A stretch of DNA of 64,000 nucleotides from NCBI GenBank assembly GCA_001749745.1, contig JWTM01000418.1, positions 186,001 to 250,000 on the forward strand. The letters are read 5' to 3'. Shown piece by piece: positions 1 to 9,854 of the stretch; the stretch's first letter is position 1, and the number at the start of each line of letters is the position of its first letter. The notes under the pieces are model-generated. The model saw only the letters and a list, made by a program, of their open reading frames with translations, was not told the origin of the DNA and searched no databases. A program made the position numbers and the translations under genes. The stretch comes from Candidatus Marispirochaeta associata. Lineage in GTDB: Bacteria; Spirochaetota; Spirochaetia; JC444; Marispirochaetaceae.

Positions 1-684
1 CTGATCCCCCCCTTTACCGAGAAGACCGGGATCGCGGTCGACGTTATTGCCGTGGGAACCGGTAAAGCCCTCGCCCTGGGTCAGAACGGCGACGTGGATG
101 TCGTCCTTGTTCACGCCCGCAGTCGGGAGGATCAGTTCGTCGCCGACGGCTACGGGGTGAACCGTCGGGACGTGATGCACAACGACTTCGTCCTCCTCGG
201 TCCGGTTTCTGATCCGGCGGGAATCAAAGGTACGCAGGATGCGGCCGCGGCCATGCAGAGGATCAACGACTCGGAAAGCAGCTTCGTATCTCGAGGAGAC
301 GACTCGGGGACCCACACCAAGGAGCGTTCCCTCTGGAGCGCCGCCGGTGTCGACCCTGCGGGAACCTGGTACAAGGAAGCCGGTCAGGGGATGGGAACGG
401 TCATCACCATGGCGGACGATATGCTCGGCTACACCCTGGCCGACCGGGGCACCTACCTCTCTATGCGAGAGAAGATCGACCTTCAGGTACTGGTGGAAGG
501 GGACGCCCGACTCTTCAACCCCTACGGCGTGATCGCCGTCAATCCCGGTCGCCACTCCCACGTCAACTATCTCGAGGCCATGACCTTTATCGCCTGGCTC
601 ACCTCGGTGGAAGGGCAGCAGATTATCGGTGATTTCACCAAAAACGGCGACATCCTCTTCTACCCCGACGTAATTAGCCGGTAG
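1..684 (+). CDS. tupA: Tungstate-type ABC transporter substrate-binding protein, 5' end cut by window edge
   Basis: Periplasmic oxyanion-binding protein that delivers tungstate (possibly molybdate) to the TupBC importer. The reading frame is open back to base 1, so the signal peptide and first part lie outside the window; 227 residues are visible. The segment AVGTGKAL followed by DVDVVLVHAR is typical of the TupA/PstS-like PBP family, and the order binding protein, single permease, ATPase is the classic tup arrangement. The stop is 9 bases before the permease start, so the three genes form one operon. Tungstate would serve aldehyde:ferredoxin oxidoreductases or formate dehydrogenases, which fits an anaerobe. 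Molybdate or sulfate specificity cannot be excluded from sequence alone. Confidence 0.85.
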   Translation: MIPPFTEKTGIAVDVIAVGTGKALALGQNGDVDVVLVHARSREDQFVADGYGVNRRDVMHNDFVLLGPVSDPAGIKGTQDAAAAMQRINDSESSFVSRGDDSGTHTKERSLWSAAGVDPAGTWYKEAGQGMGTVITMADDMLGYTLADRGTYLSMREKIDLQVLVEGDARLFNPYGVIAVNPGRHSHVNYLEAMTFIAWLTSVEGQQIIGDFTKNGDILFYPDVISR

Positions 685-693
685 AATAGGGCC

Positions 694-1377
694 ATGAATT
701 CCGCCCTCTTCCGCGCCCTGGAGATGATTCTCTCCTTAGACGCGGAGATCGTCGCCATCGCCTCCGCCTCGGTCCGCTTCGCACTCATTTCGACTCTCTT
801 CGCGGCGGTACTGGGGCTGGCGGCGGCGACGGGCCTCTACTTCCGACCCGGGCGGGCGGCCCGGGTACTCCTGGTAGTCCTTAACAGCCTGATGTCCCTC
901 CCCACGGTGGTTATCGGGCTCTTTATCTACTCCCTCCTCTCCCGCTCAGGCCCCCTGGGCCCCTGGGGGATGCTCTTTACCCCGGCGGCAATCATATTAG
1001 GTCAGACGATTCTGGCCCTGCCGATAATTATCTCGATGGTCTACGGCGCCCTCTCTGGACTCGATCCCTCCCTGGCGGAGACCCTGGAGACCTTCAGGAT
1101 TCCCCGATTCAAACGCTTCCTGCTTATTCTGAACGAAGCGCGCCTCAGGGTACTGATCGCCCTGGTGGCCGGTTTCGGAAGGGTGATCGGCGAGGTGGGC
1201 GTCTCGATGATGCTGGGCGGGAACATCCGCTCCTACACTAGAACCATCACCACCGCCATAGCCCTAGAGACCAGCAAGGGCGAATTCGAGCAAGGCCTGG
1301 CTCTAGGCATGATCCTGATGACGATATCCTTAGGCATAACTGCGGTGATGCACGCCGGCCTCGGTCGAGAAGAGTAA
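694..1377 (+). CDS. tupB: Tungstate-type ABC transporter permease
   Basis: Integral membrane subunit of the oxyanion importer, 227 residues, the usual length for TupB. Hydrophobic segments run through the protein, and the permease EAA-type loop is visible around residues 127-170 (ETLETFRIPR then GFGRVIGEVG), the region that contacts the ATPase. ATG at 694 has only a weak upstream AGGG, so translation is probably coupled to tupA. It lies between the binding protein and the ATPase; the gap to the ATPase start is short. One permease gene means a homodimeric channel. Confidence 0.88.
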   Translation: MNSALFRALEMILSLDAEIVAIASASVRFALISTLFAAVLGLAAATGLYFRPGRAARVLLVVLNSLMSLPTVVIGLFIYSLLSRSGPLGPWGMLFTPAAIILGQTILALPIIISMVYGALSGLDPSLAETLETFRIPRFKRFLLILNEARLRVLIALVAGFGRVIGEVGVSMMLGGNIRSYTRTITTAIALETSKGEFEQGLALGMILMTISLGITAVMHAGLGREE

Positions 1378-1391
1378 GGGTGAGGGGCACT

Positions 1392-2336
1392 ATGATTAAG
1401 CTGGAAAACATCCGCTTCTCCTACGACGGGAAGAGCAATCAGATAGAGATCGCCAGCCTCGAACTCCCCGAATCGGGGATCGTGCTCCTCTACGGCGATA
1501 ACGGTTCGGGGAAAACCACCCTGCTGAAGTACCTGGCCGGACTCTTGGCCGACGGAGAAGGGTCGCAGGAACTGGCCGCCCTCAGAGATGAGTGCCTCTA
1601 CCTGCATCAGAATCCCTATCTTCTGCGGGGTTCGGTCAAACGCAATCTCGAGTTCGCCGACAAGGAGAGCGGACCGGAGATGCTCGCCGCCGCCCTGGAA
1701 GAGGTAGGCCTGTCGGGCTTCGAGGAGCGCAATGTGCGGGCCCTCTCCGGGGGGGAACGAAAGCGAGTCGCCCTGGCCCGGGCGATCATGAGCAGGCGTC
1801 GAGTGCTCCTTTTCGATGAACCGGCCGCCCATCTGGATATCGAGACCAGGCGTCTTCTGGAGGATCTGCTCCCGCGACTGGCCAGCGAGAACCGGCTCCT
1901 GATCGTCACCACCCACATCCGAGAGTTCGGCTATCGTCTGAGCGATCAGGTACGAACCATAAAGCGGGGCCGGCTGGAAAATCAGGACGAGAATATCTAC
2001 TCGGGGAAGCTTATTTTGCGCAACGACGGAGTGCACTGTTTTCGCTCCAACGGGGTCGACCTGATCGTTCCCGATGTGGCCGGGGAGTTCAAGACCGCGG
2101 TGGTCCCCTATCGGGATGTAATACTCACCGATGAACACCCCCACTCCAGCGCCAGGAATATCCTTACCGGAACGGTTCGGGAGATCTCCCCCTCCCCTGC
2201 GGGAACTGTGATCGCCGTGGACTGCGGCCTCTTAATCCGGGCCCGCATTACCGATTACTCGGTCGATGAGATGGAGCTTCAGCCGGGAAAGGTCGTCAAC
2301 GTCATGTTCAAGGCTTCATCGGTCGCGCTCTATTAG
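1392..2336 (+). CDS. tupC: Tungstate-type ABC transporter ATPase
   Basis: Cytoplasmic ATPase of the importer, 314 residues. Walker A is GDNGSGKTT, the ABC signature is LSGGERKRVALARA and Walker B is VLLFDEP; an H-loop histidine follows in VTTHIREF. After about residue 215 comes an extra C-terminal region ending in a TOBE/Mop-like segment (HSSARNILTGTV..., residues about 245-310), which in this family senses oxyanion. I prefer ATG 1392 over an in-frame GTG 12 bases upstream because GAGGGG lies just ahead of the ATG. Convergent with the cfa gene, whose stop is 11 bases away. Confidence 0.88.
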   Translation: MIKLENIRFSYDGKSNQIEIASLELPESGIVLLYGDNGSGKTTLLKYLAGLLADGEGSQELAALRDECLYLHQNPYLLRGSVKRNLEFADKESGPEMLAAALEEVGLSGFEERNVRALSGGERKRVALARAIMSRRRVLLFDEPAAHLDIETRRLLEDLLPRLASENRLLIVTTHIREFGYRLSDQVRTIKRGRLENQDENIYSGKLILRNDGVHCFRSNGVDLIVPDVAGEFKTAVVPYRDVILTDEHPHSSARNILTGTVREISPSPAGTVIAVDCGLLIRARITDYSVDEMELQPGKVVNVMFKASSVALY

Positions 2337-2347
2337 CCCCACCCCGC

Positions 2348-3490
2348 TTATCGCAACGAAACATAACCCCCGGGAACACCCCGCGGCGATAGCACAATCT
2401 GCCACAGCTGATTCCGCCGGGCCCGGAAGGAGCCTGCGCAGGAGAGCAGAAAGTAGGTCCACATCCGCCTGAAACGTTCATCGTAGCTCTGCTTCAACTC
2501 CGGCCAGGCGCCGCGGAAGTTCTCGTACCAGTGCATCAGGGTCGTGTCGTAATCGGGACCGAAGTTGTGCCAGTCCTCCAGCACGAAGAGCCCTTCGGCG
2601 GCCTCTGCAACTTGGCGTGGTGAGGGCAGCATTGAGTTGGGGAAGATATAACGCGAAAGCCAGGGTTCGCCGGTGGAGGAGCTCTCCCCCGAACCGATGG
2701 TATGCAAGAGAAAGAGCCCGTCCGGGATTAAGAGACGCGCCGCAGTCTGCATATAGGTTCGGTAATTCCTCGCGCCCACATGCTCGAACATGCCCACCGA
2801 TACAATCCGGTCGAAGCTTCCTGAAAGCTTCCGGTAATCCTGAAGGCGGATCTCCACCGGTAATCCTTTGCAAAACTCCCGGGCATACTCGACCTGCCGC
2901 TTGGAAACGGTCACCCCGGTTACCCGACAGCCGTAACGCTCGGCCATGAAGCGGGCCGTACCGCCCCAGCCGCAGCCGATATCAAGCACCGTCATCCCGG
3001 GTTTGAGCCCCAGCTTGCGGCAGATAAGGTCCAGCTTCGCTTCTTGAGCGGCGTCCAGATCCGCGGCCTTCTTCCAGTAGCCGCAGCTGTAGATCATATA
3101 CCGGTCCAACATGCGGCGGTAGAGTTCGTTCCCCAGATCGTAGTGGGCCTCCCCCACGGTGAACGATCGCGCCGGGGACTGCAGATTCTTGAGCTTCGCC
3201 TGCAGCACATCCAGAAGGAGGGAGCGGGGCTTAATAATGCGATCGAGATCGGCCGTCAGCAGCCGATGAATCATCTCGTCGATCCGTTCGCACTCCCACA
3301 TGCCCTCCATATAGGATTCGCCCAAGGCGAGGGAACCCTCCGCCAGGATCCAGCGGAAGAAACGCTCATCCTTGACGCGGATATCCCATGGATTCTCTCC
3401 ATCGATGCGAATCTTGGTATTTTCCAGGAGTTCTTCGATCTTGCGGCGAAAGCGGCCCTTGTGTCTCGGGCCGATGGTACTAGTGCACAT
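2348..3490 (-). CDS. cfa: Cyclopropane-fatty-acyl-phospholipid synthase
   Basis: SAM-dependent enzyme that adds a methylene bridge to unsaturated acyl chains of membrane phospholipids; 380 residues, normal for Cfa. The N-terminal lipid-binding region (about 1-110) is followed by a methyltransferase fold with SAM motif VLDIGCGWGG and the downstream VSVGMFEHVG and LFLLHTIG segments characteristic of CFA synthases. The start at 3490 has an ideal GGAGG six bases upstream, but that Shine-Dalgarno is one arm of a 10-bp stem (3493-3527), suggesting RNA-level control. It lies downstream of, and on the same strand as, the sorE-like operon, so read-through is possible. Confidence 0.9.
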   Translation of the reverse strand: MCTSTIGPRHKGRFRRKIEELLENTKIRIDGENPWDIRVKDERFFRWILAEGSLALGESYMEGMWECERIDEMIHRLLTADLDRIIKPRSLLLDVLQAKLKNLQSPARSFTVGEAHYDLGNELYRRMLDRYMIYSCGYWKKAADLDAAQEAKLDLICRKLGLKPGMTVLDIGCGWGGTARFMAERYGCRVTGVTVSKRQVEYAREFCKGLPVEIRLQDYRKLSGSFDRIVSVGMFEHVGARNYRTYMQTAARLLIPDGLFLLHTIGSGESSSTGEPWLSRYIFPNSMLPSPRQVAEAAEGLFVLEDWHNFGPDYDTTLMHWYENFRGAWPELKQSYDERFRRMWTYFLLSCAGSFRARRNQLWQIVLSPRGVPGGYVSLR

Positions 3491-3492
3491 AA

Positions 3493-3527
3493 ACGGCCTC
3501 CGATCTATATCCTAGACCGGAGGCCGT
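3493..3527 (-). promoter_or_regulatory. Stem-loop covering the cfa Shine-Dalgarno
   Basis: Inverted repeat ACGGCCTCCG / CGGAGGCCGT (3493-3502 and 3518-3527), perfect over 10 bp with a 15-nt loop. On the minus strand the 3' arm contains GGAGG six bases before the cfa ATG, so folding would hide the ribosome site. The run after the stem is only TTTAT, so it is at best a weak terminator for the upstream operon. Confidence 0.6.
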
Positions 3528-3550
3528 ATGGTGTAAAGGATTATTTGGTT

Positions 3551-4825
3551 TTAAATCGCCTTGGCATTGGCCAGAAGATACTCCTCGGCCTCCCGGCACC
3601 AGAGCCCGTTATTTGCCGCGGTGATCTCGGCCAGCTTGGCGCAGACCGGATTATCCTTGCCCTTCTCCGCGAAATCGGCTATCGCCGTCAGCGGCATGGA
3701 GACCCCGGTGTAGATCAGTTTCTTCCCGCCGGGAATATTGGGCAGATTCAAGGTCGTATCGACGACCGCATCCAGGCCTCCTACGTGGGTCACCATGGTA
3801 GCCGGATTGATCTTGCCGGCGGCCATCAGTTCCAGGGACTCCTTCATGTCGTCCGTATTGCCCCCGGAGGTCCCGACTACGTGGGTGGCTCCGTAGTGGA
3901 CGTTGTAGAAGTTAAAGGTGGCCGAGAACTCAGGGTCCGAAGGGCCGGCAAAGAAGTTGAGACAGCCGTCGACGCCGAGGAGGGCATCCCCCTGTTCGAT
4001 AACCGGCTTGACCGGGGCGAAAACGAAGACGTCGTCGAAACCCTTCCCGCCGTTCAGGGATTTGATGTGCTCCACCGGATCGGCAAGATCCTTGGTATTG
4101 ACATAGTGAAGCTCGATACCGTTCTTTTTCGCCTCTTCCACGGTGTAGATCGAGGCGGCCCGCTCTAATCGCGCATCGTCGATATCGGTTACCACCAAGA
4201 GCCCCGGCTTGAGCTCCCGGTGAATCGCGTAATCAATGGCTCCAAGCCCCATGGGTCCGACGCCGGCTAAGAGCGCCATCGCCCCGCCCCGCTTGATGCC
4301 CATCTGGTGCACATAAGAGCCCTGGGTAGTGTGGTACATGGCATGAAAGGTGCCGACGATGCAGGACATAGGCTCCGCTAAGGAGCCGTAGAAGAAGGAG
4401 TCCCCCTCGTAAGGGAGCAGAGAATCCTGCTCCATCACCTCCGCCGGGATAACAATGTAGGTCGCATCCCCGCCGATGGTGGTGTAGGAGTAACCGGGCG
4501 CCGAAAGGATGCCCACCGGACCTCCCTCATAGTTGAGGGCCGGCTGGATCGAGAACTTGTCCCCCTCCTTGAACTTACCCTTCCACTTAGCGCCGATCTC
4601 CACTAGCTCTCCGCAGAACTCGTGTCCCACGATTATAGGATTCTCAGCTATATCGGCGGGAACCCGTTTATGTCCGGTGCCCTGACTGGCCGACTTATAG
4701 CTCGACATACAGATCGAGTCGGAGACGATCTTCGCCAGAATCTCGTCATCCTTTATGGCCGGGAGCTCGAACTCCTCCAGGCGTAAGTCTTTCTTTCCAT
4801 ACATGCGTACTGCTTTAGTCTTCAT
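3551..4825 (-). CDS. Zinc-dependent dehydrogenase, L-sorbose-1-phosphate reductase (SorE)-like
   Basis: Medium-chain zinc alcohol/polyol dehydrogenase, 424 residues. The N-terminal catalytic domain has the zinc-site cysteine in VSDSICMSSY and the GHEFCGE motif; the Rossmann part carries LLAGVGPMGLGAID and ends with LPNIPGGKKLIY. The overall string of motifs closely matches SorE, which interconverts sorbose-1-P and glucitol-6-P using NAD(P)H; the true substrate here is unproven. ATG 4825 is chosen over the upstream in-frame ATG (4852) because AAGGAG sits six bases before it. Last gene of the DeoR-headed operon, 85 bases after the SDR, with a matching SorD-like SDR as neighbour. Confidence 0.82.
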   Translation of the reverse strand: MKTKAVRMYGKKDLRLEEFELPAIKDDEILAKIVSDSICMSSYKSASQGTGHKRVPADIAENPIIVGHEFCGELVEIGAKWKGKFKEGDKFSIQPALNYEGGPVGILSAPGYSYTTIGGDATYIVIPAEVMEQDSLLPYEGDSFFYGSLAEPMSCIVGTFHAMYHTTQGSYVHQMGIKRGGAMALLAGVGPMGLGAIDYAIHRELKPGLLVVTDIDDARLERAASIYTVEEAKKNGIELHYVNTKDLADPVEHIKSLNGGKGFDDVFVFAPVKPVIEQGDALLGVDGCLNFFAGPSDPEFSATFNFYNVHYGATHVVGTSGGNTDDMKESLELMAAGKINPATMVTHVGGLDAVVDTTLNLPNIPGGKKLIYTGVSMPLTAIADFAEKGKDNPVCAKLAEITAANNGLWCREAEEYLLANAKAI

Positions 4826-4910
4826 ACTAGCTCCTTTTTTTTCGGTCGGCATCGGACACGTCCTCCGCCTCCGCTAGGCTTACGCTCAGGCCGGGAAACC
4901 CGTCCTTCGC

Positions 4911-6032
4911 TCATTTCAACATTACCTGGCCGCCGGTCACGGGGACCGCCTGGCCTGTCTCATATTTTTGCTCGATTATATAGAAGAGCGCCTTGAGGAC
5001 GTCTTCCCCTTCGCAGCCCCGGCCCATGGGGACCTTGGCCTCGTAGAAGGCGCGCACATCCGCGATGGTTTTGGCCCCGGGAACCTTGCCGGTGTTCAGG
5101 TACTGAACAAAGAGTCCCCGGTCGGGATCGGACCAGAGGGGGCCGTCGAAGAAGTTACCCGGGCAAATCGAGTTGACCTTGATCGCGTCGGTTACCAGCT
5201 CCATGGCAAAGCTCTGGGTCAGACCGATACCGCCGAACTTACCCCCGGCGTAGGCGCCGTTCTTATTCGAGCCTTCCAGCCCGGACTTAGAGTTGATCTG
5301 TACCACATCGGTGAAGTAGCGGCCCTCGGCAGCGGCGTTCTGCCGGGCCATTACCGGCGAGGCGTGTTTCACCCCTAGAAAATAGCCGATGTAGTTTACG
5401 TCGGTTACAAAGCGGAAATCCTGCAGGCTTAAGGATTTGACGCTCCCCGCCTTCAGGACCCCGGCATTGCTTAGATAAAGATCGATGCCCCCGACCCGGG
5501 CAACAATCTCGTCGATCATGGAGTTAACCGACTCCTCGTCGGCCACATTGGCCTTGCAGGCGAAGGCCCGGGTCTCACCGGCTTCGCCGTTTAACTCCAC
5601 GGCCAGGGCTTCCGCTCCCTGCCGGTTGAGATCGACAATAGCCACAACTGCTCCGGCTTTGAAGAGGCCGCGCACCAGGGTCTCGCCGAAGCCCTGGGCT
5701 CCGCCGGTCACTACGGCCACCTTGCCGGCGGCAATCTCGGCCCGGCTTCCCATGAAAGACTGAATCTTAATCGGTTCCCGGCCAAGGGTATTCAAACTGC
5801 TTCCGATGAGGAAATAGCCGACTCCGGCCACCTTCAACGCGGGCGCTACATGTCCCTCGTCGTCGAAGAGGGCCTCCTTTAGGATCTCTGCGATCTGCGA
5901 CTCATCGGCCCCCTCAGGCAGGTTCACCTCCTGGGCAGAACCATCGTATGTCTCACTGCAGGAGACGAGGAGTCCCTTTTCGCCGTCCCAGGTAAGCCCC
6001 CGTAGAATGGGGCTGATTAGGGTATGTCTCAT
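4911..6032 (-). CDS. Short-chain dehydrogenase with N-terminal extension, sorbitol-6-phosphate dehydrogenase-like
   Basis: NAD(P)-dependent oxidoreductase of the SDR family, 373 residues against about 260 for typical members. The extra N-terminal stretch of about 100 residues precedes the Rossmann start AAGKVAVVTGGAQGFGET; further SDR marks are LSNAGVL, the serine in VQINSKSG and the catalytic YAGGKFGG, then VNSICPGNFFDGP. The C-terminal part resembles SorD-type sorbitol-6-P dehydrogenases. It starts inside the stop of the PHP gene (ATGA overlap), so the two are translationally coupled. The pairing with a SorE-like dehydrogenase argues for a polyol/ketose phosphate substrate; the function of the extension is unknown. 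Confidence 0.8.
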   Translation of the reverse strand: MRHTLISPILRGLTWDGEKGLLVSCSETYDGSAQEVNLPEGADESQIAEILKEALFDDEGHVAPALKVAGVGYFLIGSSLNTLGREPIKIQSFMGSRAEIAAGKVAVVTGGAQGFGETLVRGLFKAGAVVAIVDLNRQGAEALAVELNGEAGETRAFACKANVADEESVNSMIDEIVARVGGIDLYLSNAGVLKAGSVKSLSLQDFRFVTDVNYIGYFLGVKHASPVMARQNAAAEGRYFTDVVQINSKSGLEGSNKNGAYAGGKFGGIGLTQSFAMELVTDAIKVNSICPGNFFDGPLWSDPDRGLFVQYLNTGKVPGAKTIADVRAFYEAKVPMGRGCEGEDVLKALFYIIEQKYETGQAVPVTGGQVMLK

Positions 6033-7375
6033 TCTGTTCGCTCCTTCGTGTCTAACATCGCTACTATTCCTTCAGGATCGCGGGGATCCATGGCGCTGCC
6101 GTAGCGGGCATAGCGCTCGATCCGGGCCGCCAGATTCTCGTCCCGCCAGGGATTCTCTCCGCTAAAAAGGGCGTAGCGACCGTCGGCGGTGGCCAGCCGT
6201 TCATGGGCGATCAGGGCCCAGGTAGCCCGGATCAGATGGCTGAAGTCGGGGTCCATTACCTCGGGACAGGTAAAACTCTGGCGGGAGGAGTTGATATCCA
6301 CCCCGCTGATCTCCATCAGACTGTTCTCACGGCAAAGCTTACTCAAGCGGGCGAGCTGAGCTTTGGTGTTCCGGGGCGGCATGTAAGTAACCGCCTTAAA
6401 ACCGATCCGCTTTAGTTCGATAATAAGCTCGTCCAGGAAATCGTCCTCGAACTTCTCCGCCTTTTTATCCCCCGTGGGCGATTCGGCCACATCGCCCAGG
6501 TAGGCGTAGGCGGCGATGGCGCCGATCCTATCGGCTAATTGAATAGCCTCGGCTACCGGGACGCATTCCGACTCATCGGGCTGGATAAAGAAACGGGGTA
6601 GAAATGCGCTCTTCATCACTCCCAACAGGTCGTATGCATAGTGGGGATTCTCTCGGTCCGCCAGGAAGACTTCCACCTTCTGCGGCAGAGTCAGCCCCAG
6701 TCTCTTCTTCAGGAACTCGATCGTCCCCTGCCCCTTGCCGGCGGTTTCGATAATTCGCTTCGCCAGGGCGTAGAGGATGTGCCGTTCGGTCACTCCTCCG
6801 CCCTCTTCGGCCTTACTGATGGCCAATACATCCTTATCAAAGTCGAGAGGGGATAGACCGGTCCCGCGCAGCAGCCGGTTCAGGCCCTCGACCTGCTCAC
6901 GGTTGCGGCGATTCCGGGCCGCATTGATCGGCTTCAAGAACTCGGCGACCTCATCCAGTCGACCGTCGGGAATCCCGTGCAGCGCAATGTAGGCAATATT
7001 GGCCGAATCGGGATTGTTGACCTTCCTCCCCTCTAAGGCCGTACCGGTCAGATTGACCCGCACCTCGCAGCCGGCGGTGGTGGCGATTCCGATAGCCTTA
7101 CCCGCGGCGTGCATCTCCATAGCGGCGGCGACCGAGTCATGGTCCATGCTCCCCACCGCCTTCAAGCCCGCTTCCCAGGCCTTGAAAGCGGCCAGGGCGG
7201 GGGAATAGGGGGAGAAGGAGTAGATGGTGTGGATGTGGTTGTTGACCTCATCGCTCGCCACCCGGGTAATCTCTCCCGATTCTATCAGCGCGCCGGCCCG
7301 GGCCGCCGCCTTCAGGCGATCAGCCGGGTCCGGGGCATTCAGGGCGGTAATCAGTTCCGCCGGAGCCTGGGCCAT
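6029..7375 (-). CDS. PHP-domain metal-dependent phosphoesterase
   Basis: 448-residue protein of the PHP superfamily (metal-dependent phosphoesterases related to histidinol phosphatase and polymerase PHP domains). Metal ligands are visible as NNHIHTIYSF, MDHDS and GCEVRVN near the N-terminus, with a long middle insertion and a late GVDINSSRQSF. ATG 7375 follows the E1 stop by one base (TAA-T-ATG); longer in-frame starts would run into the E1 gene. It overlaps the SDR start by four bases. A sugar phosphate or a lactone is a reasonable substrate given the neighbours, but I cannot assign one. Confidence 0.72.
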   Translation of the reverse strand: MAQAPAELITALNAPDPADRLKAAARAGALIESGEITRVASDEVNNHIHTIYSFSPYSPALAAFKAWEAGLKAVGSMDHDSVAAAMEMHAAGKAIGIATTAGCEVRVNLTGTALEGRKVNNPDSANIAYIALHGIPDGRLDEVAEFLKPINAARNRRNREQVEGLNRLLRGTGLSPLDFDKDVLAISKAEEGGGVTERHILYALAKRIIETAGKGQGTIEFLKKRLGLTLPQKVEVFLADRENPHYAYDLLGVMKSAFLPRFFIQPDESECVPVAEAIQLADRIGAIAAYAYLGDVAESPTGDKKAEKFEDDFLDELIIELKRIGFKAVTYMPPRNTKAQLARLSKLCRENSLMEISGVDINSSRQSFTCPEVMDPDFSHLIRATWALIAHERLATADGRYALFSGENPWRDENLAARIERYARYGSAMDPRDPEGIVAMLDTKERTE

Positions 7376-7376
7376 A

Positions 7377-9833
7377 TTAGACGCCCAGCCGATTACGCCG
7401 CAGGATCTCGCCGCAGGTAGCGACGGTGGTCGGATTGTGTCCGGCAAGCGGCACGATCTGTTCGTGAACGGTATCGATGATCCACTCCTTCTGGGGGAAG
7501 AAGATCTCCTCCATTTCTGCCGCAGGGCTGATCCAGTTGCGGCTGCCTACCACCGCCGGGGGCGCATCGAGGTAATCGAAGCCCAGGGTAGTCATGTTGC
7601 TGGCCACGTTGTGCAGGTAGCTTCCCCGCTCGCAGGCGTCGGAGGCCAGAACCAAGCGGCCGGTTTTCTTCACCGACTCGAGAATCGGCTCGTAATTCAA
7701 GGGGTTGATGAAACGCAGGTCCCAGACCTCGGCGGAGAGACCGTACTTCTCTTCCAGCTCTTTAGCCGCTTCCAGGGCGGTGTAGAGGGTGGCGCCGATG
7801 GTACAGATGGTCAGATCCGTGCCGCTCTTCCTCAAGGCCGGTTCTCCCTCGGGGATCTCGTAGTAGCCCTCAGGGACCCCGTCCTTCTCGAACTCCTCGC
7901 CGATGCCGTAGAGTTTCTGGCTCTCGAAGAAGATCACCGGATCGGTACCGCTCAAAGCCAGGTTGAGCATTCCCTTGGCGTCGTAGGGGGTAGCAGGGAA
8001 CATCGCCTTCAGCCCCGGTATATGGGCCACCAGGCTGGTCCAGTCCTGGGAGTGCTGAGCGCCGTACTTGTTGCCCACCGATACGCGAACGGTCAGGGGC
8101 ATCTTCAGGACGCCCGCGCTCATGGACTGCCACTTGGCGGCCTGGTTGAAGATCTCGTCTCCCGCCCGACCCATAAAGTCGCAGTACATCAGCTCTACTA
8201 CCGCCCGGCCGCCGGCGAGGGCATAGCCGACTCCCGAGCCTACGATGGCGCCTTCGGAGATGGGGGAATTGAAGAGCCGGTGATACGGCAAAGCCTCGGT
8301 CAGGCCGCGGTAGACGGCAAAGGCGCCGCCCCAGTCCCGATTCTCCTCGCCGTAGGCCACCATGGTGGGGTCGATGGAGAAGCGGTGGAGCATCGCCTCG
8401 AAGAGGCCATCTCGGTAAGCGATGGTCTTATTGGGACCGAGCTTCTTGCCGTTCTCGTCCAGGCCGAAACGGCTCTTTCTGGCGTTTGATTTAATCCGCG
8501 GATTCTCCTCATAGGGAATCAGCATCTCCGGCTCGCGGTCGTCGAATTTCTCTTGTCGTTCGTTAGAGTACATTACCGATTCGATAAACTGGGGCGCTAC
8601 CCGGGGGCTTTTCTCCATGTCGATGGCGAGCTTGACGATCTCGACCACCTTCTCCTTCGTCTCCGCGGCGATCCCCTCGAGAAATGAGTCGTCGGCGGCG
8701 CCATTCGACTTCAGGTAGGAGCCGTAGGAGGCGATGCAATCGTTCTCCTGCCAGAGCTCGAGCTCCTCCTTGGTCCGGTAACTGGAGGCGTCGGAGGGGC
8801 TGTGGCCGGAGATCCGGTAGGTGATGGTGTCCATCAAAACCGGGCCCTTGCCCTCGGAGAGGATCTTCTTCTTGCGCGCAACTGCGTCGGCCACGGCCAG
8901 AGGATTGTAGCCGTCCACCCGCTCGGAGTGCATATTCTCAGGATTTACTCCCGCGCCGATTCGTGCCAGCATGTCGTAGCCCATGGTTTCGCCCGCGGTC
9001 TGGCCGCCCATGCCGTAGAAGTTATTAAAGAAGTTGAAAAGCACCGGCGGCGCTCCGCCGATCTCCTTGTCCCAGAGGGTGCGGTACTGATCCATGGCGG
9101 AGAGCATCATCCCCTCCCAGACCGGACCGCAGCCGGCGGAGGCGTCGCCGATGTTAGCGATCACGATACCGGGCTTACGGTTAATCCGCTTGAAGAGGGC
9201 CGCCCCCACCGAGATATCCCCGGATCCGCCGACGATGGCGTTGTTGGGCATCGAGCCGAAGGGGGTAAAGAAGGTGTGCATCGAGCCGCCGAGCCCCTTA
9301 TTGAAGCCGGTCTCCCGGGCGAAGATCTCGGCTAAGGTCCCGTAGAGGACGAACTTCTCAGCCAGCTCCTTGACCGATCCCTGATGGCCCTTTTCGACCA
9401 CCCGCAGGGCCGCGCCGCCCATGAAGTTCTCCATAATCGCGGTCAGCCTCTCGTCGGGGAGCTTGTGGACCGCGGAGAAACACTTGGCCAGAATCTCGCC
9501 GTGGGAGCGGTGGGAGCCGAAGAGCTGATCATCCACTTCCAAGCCGTAGCTCTGACCGACGGCGGCCGACTCCTGACCGATCGAGAGGTGGGCGGGCCCC
9601 TTGTGGTTGTACTCGATTCCCTCGTAGCTTCCCATCTTCTTGATCTCGTCGAGCATAGTTTCGAACTCGCGGATAAAGGCCATATCCCGGTAGATGGTCT
9701 TGAGTCCCTCTTCGCCGTGGGCCTTCTTCTCCTTGGCAAAATCCGCCTTGTAGGCGTTAACGGGAATATCCTTAATCTTGATCGTACTGCTTTTGCGGAC
9801 CGTCTTGGGATCCACCACTAATGATTTGGGCAT
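7377..9833 (-). CDS. Fused alpha/beta E1 of a thiamine-dependent 2-oxo-acid (acetoin-type) dehydrogenase
   Basis: 818 residues combining both E1 subunits. The alpha half (about 1-440) has FGSHRSHGE, a TPP site [13 protein letters not shown]...FNFFNNFYG, and PSDASSYRT. The beta half (about 460-818) begins [14 protein letters not shown] and carries [33 protein letters not shown] and the closing [10 protein letters not shown]1 decarboxylates a 2-oxo acid, or cleaves an acyloin, and passes the acyl group to lipoyl-E2. AGGAG precedes the ATG. It sits after E2 and E3 in the operon (spacing 21). The fused form resembles branched-chain/acetoin-type E1 rather than E. coli AceE. Substrate not readable from sequence. 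Confidence 0.85.
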   Translation of the reverse strand: MPKSLVVDPKTVRKSSTIKIKDIPVNAYKADFAKEKKAHGEEGLKTIYRDMAFIREFETMLDEIKKMGSYEGIEYNHKGPAHLSIGQESAAVGQSYGLEVDDQLFGSHRSHGEILAKCFSAVHKLPDERLTAIMENFMGGAALRVVEKGHQGSVKELAEKFVLYGTLAEIFARETGFNKGLGGSMHTFFTPFGSMPNNAIVGGSGDISVGAALFKRINRKPGIVIANIGDASAGCGPVWEGMMLSAMDQYRTLWDKEIGGAPPVLFNFFNNFYGMGGQTAGETMGYDMLARIGAGVNPENMHSERVDGYNPLAVADAVARKKKILSEGKGPVLMDTITYRISGHSPSDASSYRTKEELELWQENDCIASYGSYLKSNGAADDSFLEGIAAETKEKVVEIVKLAIDMEKSPRVAPQFIESVMYSNERQEKFDDREPEMLIPYEENPRIKSNARKSRFGLDENGKKLGPNKTIAYRDGLFEAMLHRFSIDPTMVAYGEENRDWGGAFAVYRGLTEALPYHRLFNSPISEGAIVGSGVGYALAGGRAVVELMYCDFMGRAGDEIFNQAAKWQSMSAGVLKMPLTVRVSVGNKYGAQHSQDWTSLVAHIPGLKAMFPATPYDAKGMLNLALSGTDPVIFFESQKLYGIGEEFEKDGVPEGYYEIPEGEPALRKSGTDLTICTIGATLYTALEAAKELEEKYGLSAEVWDLRFINPLNYEPILESVKKTGRLVLASDACERGSYLHNVASNMTTLGFDYLDAPPAVVGSRNWISPAAEMEEIFFPQKEWIIDTVHEQIVPLAGHNPTTVATCGEILRRNRLGV

Positions 9834-9854
9834 TGTTCTATCCTTCTCCTGTTC

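Noticed and set aside
1233..2144. 303-codon open frame antisense to tupB/tupC
   Set aside because: Shadow of GC-rich coding DNA; no family motifs, and the sense genes are certain. The same holds for long antisense frames over the sorE, E1, E3, ATPase and pfp genes (for example 3044-4168, 7224-8489, 10002-11036, 39538-40845).
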